Positions 7,802 to 11,927 of a DNA stretch of 11,927 nucleotides are shown piece by piece. Where the stretch lies: the NCBI GenBank assembly GCA_937884735.1, contig CAKZYI010000648.1:1-11927 (forward strand). Direction: 5' to 3'. The notes beneath the pieces were generated by a model. That model was not told where the DNA came from, searched no databases, and was given only the letters and a program-made list of their open reading frames with translations. Position numbers and translations under genes: made by a program. Source of the DNA: an uncultured Pleurocapsa sp. (GTDB lineage Bacteria; Cyanobacteriota; Cyanobacteriia; Cyanobacteriales; Xenococcaceae). Numbering within the stretch: position 1 is the first letter of the stretch; each line of letters begins with the position of its first letter.

Positions 7802-7888
7802 GCGGTGATTGAATAAGCTGCTTTGTCAGCAGCAATTCGAGCATTCCCTAGCCGCAAAACGACACAGGTTCTCGAAATCCCTCACCGC
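7802..7888 (-). other. 87-nt structured insertion in rnpB near P15-P17
   Basis: The segment is bounded by a perfect 7-bp inverted repeat, GCGGTGA (7802-7808) and TCACCGC (7882-7888). Inside, GCTGCT (7817-7822) pairs with AGCAGC (7828-7833) around a 5-nt loop, extended by GAAT (7811-7814) with ATTC (7835-7838); TTCGAG (7836-7841) can instead pair with CTCGAA (7871-7876). It would form a three-way-junction domain. Compared from memory with other cyanobacterial RNase P RNAs, the flanking sequences join up without it. Confidence 0.55.
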
Positions 7889-8051
7889 CTAAATCGGGAC
7901 TGGAAAAAGACCAACCATAATCCCTTCGACCTTGCTCCCTACTGGGGTTTACCGAGCCAGTACCTCTCGATACTGCTGGTGCGCTCTTACCGACACCTTT
8001 GCACCCTTACCAATTAAGGAGGGAGGGGCGAGGAGTAAGAAACGAGGAATA

Positions 8052-8086
8052 CATCCTTTATCCTTTATCCTTTGGCCTTCATCCTT
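8052..8086 (-). repeat. Five heptamer repeats (STRR type) inside rnpB
   Basis: On the plus strand five back-to-back 7-mers run CATCCTT (8052), TATCCTT (8059), TATCCTT (8066), TGGCCTT (8073) and CATCCTT (8080). In the RNA they are purine-rich AAGGAUR units, and the pyrimidine-rich stretch read just after them (8051-8019, with CTCCTCG and CCTCCCTCCTT) can pair with them, lengthening helix P12. STRR insertions in rnpB are known from heterocystous cyanobacteria. Confidence 0.85.
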
Positions 8087-8239
8087 ATAATACTGGCGGT
8101 ATTTTTCTGTGGCACTCTCCTCGCGATCGCTCGCACTGGGAATTATCCAGCAAGTCTGGTCTTTCGGGAGTCCGGACTTTCCTCAAATCTGCCTCTAAGG
8201 ACAAATTTGCAACTACCTCCCTAACTCTCTCATTTATCT

Positions 8240-8269
8240 AGTTTATTATTGATTGATATGGATCATCAA
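8240..8269 (-). promoter_or_regulatory. Possible rnpB promoter
   Basis: On the minus strand TTGATG (8269-8264) and TAAACT (8245-8240) are spaced by 18 bp and lie 9 bp before the inferred RNA 5' end at 8230. Each matches 4 of 6 bases of the sigma-70 boxes. The match is modest and was picked mainly because the position is right. Confidence 0.35.
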
Positions 8270-8304
8270 ATTATTTTTAATGTTTATTTTTAGGAAATGC
8301 AATC

Positions 8305-8910
8305 ATGACTAAAGATTCAGATATTACGCCCTATTCAGATAGCGTTAGTTCTTCTTCTACCAAACCTGCTTCTAAATCAGCCCGACTGCGTAAGGTAGGA
8401 AATGCCCTTAAGTGGGCTGGATTAATTGGCTTTTGGATTCAGGTATTCTTAGCCGTAGTTTCTTCTGTTACTTTGGCTTTGGCGATAGTCAACGAAAATG
8501 AAAGGGGTAGTCCTGGAGTAGGATTTAGCTTGTTTTGCGCTGTATGTGGCTTAATTTGTCTAGTTGTAGGAATTTGTATTTCTTTTAGATATGGCAAAAT
8601 GGCGACTAAGTTTTCTCTGCCCAATGTTACCCCACCAAAAAAGTCTACTACTATCAGAATAGTTCAAATCGCTATTGTGACTAGCCTGGTTGGTGCTTTA
8701 ATAAGCATCTTAGGGGCGCAAACCATTGCAGGAATTGTTCTTTCTAAAACTTTGTCTTTAGATCCAGGAAAGATTTTCAACAGTCAAACCAATACAGAGT
8801 TTGTTAATTCTTTGGATGTTTTTATTATTCAAGCCTGTATCAACATTATTGCTGGTCATTTTGTGGGGATGGTTGGCTCTTTGTGGATTTTTGGTCAAAT
8901 TGATAAGTAG
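8305..8910 (+). CDS. DUF3611 family membrane protein
   Basis: The 201-residue protein has a Ser-rich hydrophilic N terminus (1-30) and four membrane segments (about 38-62, 72-93, 118-147 and 170-197). The pattern WAGLIGFWIQ...AVVSSVTLALA, FSLFCAVCGLICLVVG, FRYGKMATKF, LISILGAQTIAGIVLSKTL and NIIAGHFVGMVGSLWIFGQI matches DUF3611, a family found in cyanobacteria and plant plastids; its function is unknown to me. The start ATG has an AGGA site (8292-8295) nine bases upstream. It is divergent from rnpB across 73 bp and followed by ycf20 after 42 bp, so it may head an operon with ycf20 and glycerate kinase. Confidence 0.88.
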   Translation: MTKDSDITPYSDSVSSSSTKPASKSARLRKVGNALKWAGLIGFWIQVFLAVVSSVTLALAIVNENERGSPGVGFSLFCAVCGLICLVVGICISFRYGKMATKFSLPNVTPPKKSTTIRIVQIAIVTSLVGALISILGAQTIAGIVLSKTLSLDPGKIFNSQTNTEFVNSLDVFIIQACINIIAGHFVGMVGSLWIFGQIDK

Positions 8911-8917
8911 CATTTCT

Positions 8918-8945
8918 CATTCCTTTTTCCTCGTTCTTTTTTCCT
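8918..8945 (+). repeat. Pyrimidine heptamer repeat between DUF3611 gene and ycf20
   Basis: Four 7-mers follow one another: CATTCCT (8918), TTTTCCT (8925), CGTTCTT (8932) and TTTTCCT (8939). Period and composition resemble the STRR units in rnpB. The tract fills most of the 42-bp gap and leaves no ribosome site before the ycf20 start. Confidence 0.6.
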
Positions 8946-8952
8946 TAAATCA

Positions 8953-9306
8953 ATGCAACGTACTCGTCTTAATTCTTTAGTTGAAATTACAGGCGATCGC
9001 CTTGAGTTATTATTCAATAATCCTTGGCGACGCATTTCTCTTAGCTTGATTAGTATCCTGTTAGGCTTTTTTATGGGTTCAGCCTTGGTGACTACTGCGG
9101 GACAGGCTGCAATTTGGGATATGCCTGTTGCTGCACTAGTATTTACTTTTACGGAATTAATTAGCAGATTTGTTTATGGTCGTCGTAAGTCTAGGTCAGA
9201 CGATTTGAGGGCAAAAAGGCGATCGCTTTACATTGATGTGTTGAATTTATTCAAAGTAGGTTTGATTTACAGCTTGTTTTTGGAAGCTTTCAAACTAGGC
9301 TCTTAA
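8953..9306 (+). CDS. ycf20: Ycf20-like protein (DUF565)
   Basis: The 117-residue protein matches the Ycf20/DUF565 family of cyanobacteria and plastids. In green algae and plants Ycf20-type proteins have been linked to non-photochemical quenching; the cyanobacterial role is not settled. Seen here: MQRTRLNSLV at the N terminus, NNPWRRISLSLISILLGFFMG (starting 22, first membrane helix), a TTAGQAA turn (47-53), a second hydrophobic helix with FTELISRFVYG (66-76), a basic loop (77-90) and a C-terminal helix with NLFKVGLIYSLFLEAFKLG. Length is typical and the frame is intact. HIP1 sites occur twice inside it. Glycerate kinase starts 24 bp downstream. No clear ribosome site precedes the ATG. Confidence 0.92.
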   Translation: MQRTRLNSLVEITGDRLELLFNNPWRRISLSLISILLGFFMGSALVTTAGQAAIWDMPVAALVFTFTELISRFVYGRRKSRSDDLRAKRRSLYIDVLNLFKVGLIYSLFLEAFKLGS

Positions 9307-9326
9307 TGATTGAAGCATGAGGGAGG

Positions 9327-9340
9327 AAGGATGAAGGATG
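9327..9340 (+). repeat. Two AAGGATG heptamers forming the glycerate kinase start
   Basis: AAGGATG occurs twice in tandem (9327-9333, 9334-9340), the same unit as in rnpB on the opposite orientation. With GGGAGG just before (9321-9326) it supplies both ribosome site and the ATG at 9331. Confidence 0.7.
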
Positions 9341-10265
9341 AGAATTTTTATCAGCACAAAAGCGAGAGCTTAATACACCAAGGTGAGAATTCGGAGTTTT
9401 TTGCTCATTTATCTGAGATTGTGACGGATAAGTGTCTGAACTTGGGATTTGGTGATGTGGATGCTGTTGCAACTACATTAAAGAATTTGTGGTTGCCTAT
9501 TGCATTGGATTTGGCTACTGCAAGACAAAAGTCAGATCGTACTTTTGTACAGGGTATTTTGGGCGGTCAAGGTACGGGTAAAAGTACTCTCTGTATTATT
9601 CTCAAACTAATTCTTGATTATTTGGGTTTTTCCGTTGCTAATCTTTCAATTGACGATTTATATCTCACCTATAAAGAGAGACAAGAATTGCAGATACAAG
9701 ACCCCCGTTTGATTTGACTCACGATGTTAAATTGGGTTTAGAGACAATTACACAGTGTTTGTTAGGAGACTGCGATCAGGATATACTCATGCCTCGGTTT
9801 GATAAATCAGCCTATAATGGTATGGGCGATCGCACCATTCCTGAAACTATTCAAAAACCAGATATTTTGTTATTTGAAGGTTGGTTTGTGGGAGTAAAGC
9901 CCGGTGCAGAAGATAGTTTTTATAATTGTCCTAGTCCTATTCTTAGTCAAGAGGATGTTCAATTTGCCAAGGACAACAATCAGCGTTTACAGGCTTATTT
10001 ACCCTTGTGGAATAAGTTAGACAGTTTAATTGTTTTATATCCCGAAGATTATCGTCTGTCTCAACAATGGCGCAAAGATGCCGAACAAAAAATGATTGCT
10101 TTGGGAAAAACTGGAATGAGCAATGAAGAAATAGATCGCTTTGTCGAGTATTTTTGGAAATCCCTTCATCCAGAATTATTTATCAAACCTCTATTAAAAA
10201 CCGCCGATTTAATTGTCGAAATAAAAAGCGATCGCACTTTAGGTAGAGTGTATCGCAATAAATAA
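9331..10265 (+). pseudogene. D-glycerate 3-kinase (GLYK type), frameshifted by a small deletion
   Basis: This P-loop kinase makes 3-phosphoglycerate from D-glycerate, the last step of photorespiratory carbon salvage. The 5' part (9331-9717, 128 residues) has Walker A GGQGTGKSTL and SIDDLYLTYKER, and ends DPRLI at TGA 9715-9717. The 3' part continues in the -1 frame from 9717: THDVKLGLETI, MPRFDKSAYNGMGDR, DILLFEGWFVGVKP and YFWKSLHPELF to TAA 10263-10265. Family members carry a W-R-G-P-P-G-like turn (R-G-x-x-G) between DPRLI and THD; its six codons are missing here, leaving only TG of the Trp codon, so about 16 bp appear deleted. Both halves are otherwise well preserved. ATG 9331 is preferred over TTG 9310 because of the GGAGG site. 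A programmed frameshift is unlikely since conserved residues are absent in either frame. Confidence 0.85.
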
Positions 10266-10356
10266 CTTGTTCTTGATTGCTGACAAAATTCTTTTTCTTG
10301 CTCGCCCCACAACTGTTATCCTGTTTAAACGGAATGGCAATCAGTAAATCTTTTTT

Positions 10357-11927
10357 ATGGCTAATTTTTTACTAGAAGTAGGTACAGAAGAACTACCCGC
10401 AGACTTTGTTAGTAGTGCGATCGCACAATGGAAAACTAAAGTCCCTGCAAGTTTATCAGAAGAGTTTTTGACCCCCGCCACCATTGAATATTATGGAACT
10501 CCTCGTCGTTTAGCCATACTGATTAAAGATATTCCCAGTCAGCAAGAAGACCGCGAAGAAGAGATAAAGGGTCCTCCAGTAAGAGCAGCATACAAGGATG
10601 GTCAACCTACCAAAGCAGCAGAAGGTTTCGTCCGTAAGCAAGGCGTAAGCTTAGATGATATTGAGATTCGCGACACTTCTAAAGGAGAATTTCTCTTTGT
10701 CCAAAAACAAATAAAAGGTCGTAGTACCACCGAAATTTTGCAGGAACTATGTCCCCAATGGATTACTGGTTTAGAAGGCAAACGCTTTATGCGTTGGGGA
10801 GATGGTGACTTACGTTTTCCTCGCCCTATTCGTTGGCTGGTGGGGTTGTGGGACCGAGAAATTTTAGCCCTAGAATTGATTAACGGATCGGAAAAAATAA
10901 AAAGCGATCGCACTTCTCGCGGACATCGAGTACTCCATCCCGATACCGTTACTATTGACCAAGCTGTAGACTATGTAGATACAATGCGATCGGCTTGGGT
11001 GGAAGTAGACTCTATTGCCAGAAAAGAAAAGATTACTGCCGAAATTTTGGCAGAGGCACAGCAGCTAGGCGGCACAGCCGAAATATATCCTGATTTGCTA
11101 GAAGAGGTCATTGATTTGGTGGAATATCCCACCGCAGTTACAGGTAAGTTTGAAGAAGAGTTTTTGAAGTTACCCACGGAAGTAATTACTACTGTGATGG
11201 TAAGCCATCAGCGTTATTTCCCCGTACATCAAGAGGGACAGGTTAACAGTTTGTTACCCAACTTTATAACTATTTCCAATGGCGATCCTCATAAAAAAGA
11301 AGTTATTGCCGAAGGAAATGGCAGAGTAATTCGCGCCAGACTGGCAGATGCTCAATTCTTTTATCAAGCAGATTGTGACGAGCATTTAGATACTTATCTT
11401 CCTCAACTAGAAACGGTCACTTTTCAAGAAAAACTGGGTTCGATGAGGGATAAAGTAGATCGCATTATTGATACGGCAAAAATTATTGGCGAACAGCTTA
11501 ATGCGACAGAAGAACAGCATAATGAAATAGAAAGTACTGCCTTATTGTGCAAAGCCGACTTGGAAACTCAAATGGTTTATGAATTCCCCGAATTACAGGG
11601 AATAATGGGAGAAAAATATGCGGTAATAAGTGGGGAGTCAGCAACTGTAGCCAGAGGGATTTTTGAACACTATTTACCCAGGGGTGCAGACGATTTGATG
11701 CCAAGTACTCTTAATGGTCAAGTAGTAGGTTTGAGCGATCGCTTAGATACCTTAATCGGAATTTTTGGCATTGGCATGATTCCCACTGGATCATCCGATC
11801 CATTTGCTTTGCGCCGTGCTGCTAATGGTATTGTCAACATTGCTTGGAATGCAGATTTGGGCATTAACTTAAATGATTTATTAGAACAAGGAGCGGCTGA
11901 TTTTGTTTCTGCTCATTCTGATGCAGT
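10357..11927 (+). CDS. glyS: Glycyl-tRNA synthetase beta subunit, 3' end beyond window
   Basis: GlyS is the tRNA-binding beta subunit of the heterotetrameric bacterial glycyl-tRNA synthetase; GlyQ (alpha) holds the aminoacylation site and is not in the window. The ATG at 10357 opens MANFLLEVGTEELPADFV, the standard family start. Further motifs are YYGTPRRLAI, KGPPVRAAY, AEGFVRKQGV, KRFMRWGDGDLRFPRPIRWL, SRGHRVLHP, MVSHQRYFPV, RVIRARLADAQFFY and GSSDPFALRRAANGI. The frame is open for 523 codons to the window edge without a stop, about three quarters of the usual 715-720 residues; the C-terminal anticodon-binding part is outside. Two HIP1 sites encode Ser-Asp-Arg motifs. It lies 91 bp after the glycerate kinase; no strong ribosome site is seen, only a T run before the ATG. 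Confidence 0.96.
   Translation, partial: MANFLLEVGTEELPADFVSSAIAQWKTKVPASLSEEFLTPATIEYYGTPRRLAILIKDIPSQQEDREEEIKGPPVRAAYKDGQPTKAAEGFVRKQGVSLDDIEIRDTSKGEFLFVQKQIKGRSTTEILQELCPQWITGLEGKRFMRWGDGDLRFPRPIRWLVGLWDREILALELINGSEKIKSDRTSRGHRVLHPDTVTIDQAVDYVDTMRSAWVEVDSIARKEKITAEILAEAQQLGGTAEIYPDLLEEVIDLVEYPTAVTGKFEEEFLKLPTEVITTVMVSHQRYFPVHQEGQVNSLLPNFITISNGDPHKKEVIAEGNGRVIRARLADAQFFYQADCDEHLDTYLPQLETVTFQEKLGSMRDKVDRIIDTAKIIGEQLNATEEQHNEIESTALLCKADLETQMVYEFPELQGIMGEKYAVISGESATVARGIFEHYLPRGADDLMPSTLNGQVVGLSDRLDTLIGIFGIGMIPTGSSDPFALRRAANGIVNIAWNADLGINLNDLLEQGAADFVSAHSDA

Larger units (their letters stand above)
7677..8231 (-). ncRNA. rnpB: RNase P RNA (rnpB), enlarged
   Basis: This is the catalytic RNA that matures tRNA 5' ends. 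On the minus strand it starts AGAGAGTTAGGGAGG (from 8230) and ends CTAACTCTCT (7688-7679), which pair as helix P1. The core is present: GAGGAAAGTCCGGACTCCC (8187-8169) and ACAGAATCCGGCTTACG near the 3' end form the P4 region; AGACCAGACTTGCTGG, GGTAAGGGTGCAAAGG, GGTAAGAGCGCACC and GGTAAACCCC are standard type-A segments. At about 555 nt it is longer than the usual 380-450 nt of cyanobacteria. The extra length comes mainly from a heptamer-repeat arm at the P12 position (8001-8090) and an 87-nt insertion (7802-7888). The ends are set by pairing and may be off by a few bases. A T run at 7670-7665 follows closely. The plus-strand ORFs over this stretch are not genes. Confidence 0.95.

Noticed and set aside
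7802..7888. A tRNA gene, suggested by a 7-bp acceptor-like stem and a GGTTCTCGAAATCC stretch
   Set aside because: The would-be T stem pairs at only three of five positions, there is no D arm or clear anticodon stem, and the segment lies inside rnpB.
7625..8241. Three plus-strand ORFs of 63, 64 and 80 residues
   Set aside because: They lie antisense over rnpB and the rnc start; the sequence is explained fully by RNase P RNA and the peptides show no family pattern.
8439..9472. Two minus-strand ORFs of about 60 residues
   Set aside because: They oppose the DUF3611, ycf20 and glycerate kinase genes and carry no recognisable features.
9700..9730. Programmed frameshift or a split kinase made of two subunits
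   Set aside because: No slippery sequence is seen and the conserved R-G-x-x-G turn is missing from both frames, which points to a deletion.
10602..11704. Three minus-strand ORFs within glyS
   Set aside because: They are antisense shadows of a strongly conserved glyS frame.

Overview
The window comes from a cyanobacterium. The octamer GCGATCGC (HIP1) occurs 11 times in 11.9 kb (first bases at 1158, 1668, 5401, 8123, 8993, 9219, 9826, 10228, 10417, 10904, 11735). The gene content agrees: a cyanobacterial-type RNase P RNA, Ycf20, a DUF3611 membrane protein, a photorespiratory-type glycerate kinase and a separate glycyl-tRNA synthetase beta subunit. The DNA is AT-rich and carries heptameric short tandem repeats of the cyanobacterial STRR type. 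A unicellular or baeocystous lineage is possible, but this cannot be fixed from the window.

Layout. 1-539 (-): 5' part of a RodA/FtsW cell-wall polymerase. 701-1168 (+): a small secreted protein with a BamE-like stretch. 1196-1798 (-): mobA, molybdenum cofactor guanylyltransferase. 1833-2174 (+): a small membrane protein of unknown role. 2175-2515: a 341-bp AT-rich gap. 2516-4057 (+): an LCP (LytR-CpsA-Psr) envelope ligase. 4076-5275 (-): a helix-turn-helix protein with a long charged middle, interrupted by an in-frame TAA. 5423-6796 (-): a two-gene unit, HEAT-repeat protein then ubiX. 6914-7654 (-): RNase III, interrupted by an in-frame TAA at codon 18. 7677-8231 (-): rnpB, the RNase P RNA, unusually long. 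8305-9306 (+): DUF3611 protein and ycf20. 9331-10265 (+): D-glycerate 3-kinase broken by a small deletion. 10357-11927 (+): glyS, running off the window.

Most genes are ordinary housekeeping genes, and I see no defence system, mobile element, CRISPR array or biosynthetic cluster. Two things stand out. First, three separate genes (the HTH gene, rnc and glycerate kinase) each have an otherwise well-preserved reading frame broken by one lesion: two nonsense codons and one deletion of about 16 bp. The neighbouring genes are intact and use TAA as a normal stop, so this is either early gene decay or sequence error, not a changed genetic code. Second, rnpB carries two non-core expansions: a heptamer-repeat arm and an 87-nt insertion closed by a perfect 7-bp stem. 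It lies only about 22 bp upstream of rnc in the same direction, so two RNA-processing factors may share a transcript.

There is also an envelope theme on the left (RodA, LCP, secreted and membrane proteins), but strands and spacing do not make it one operon. On the right, DUF3611, ycf20, glycerate kinase and glyS are co-directional with gaps of 42, 24 and 91 bp and could be partly co-transcribed.
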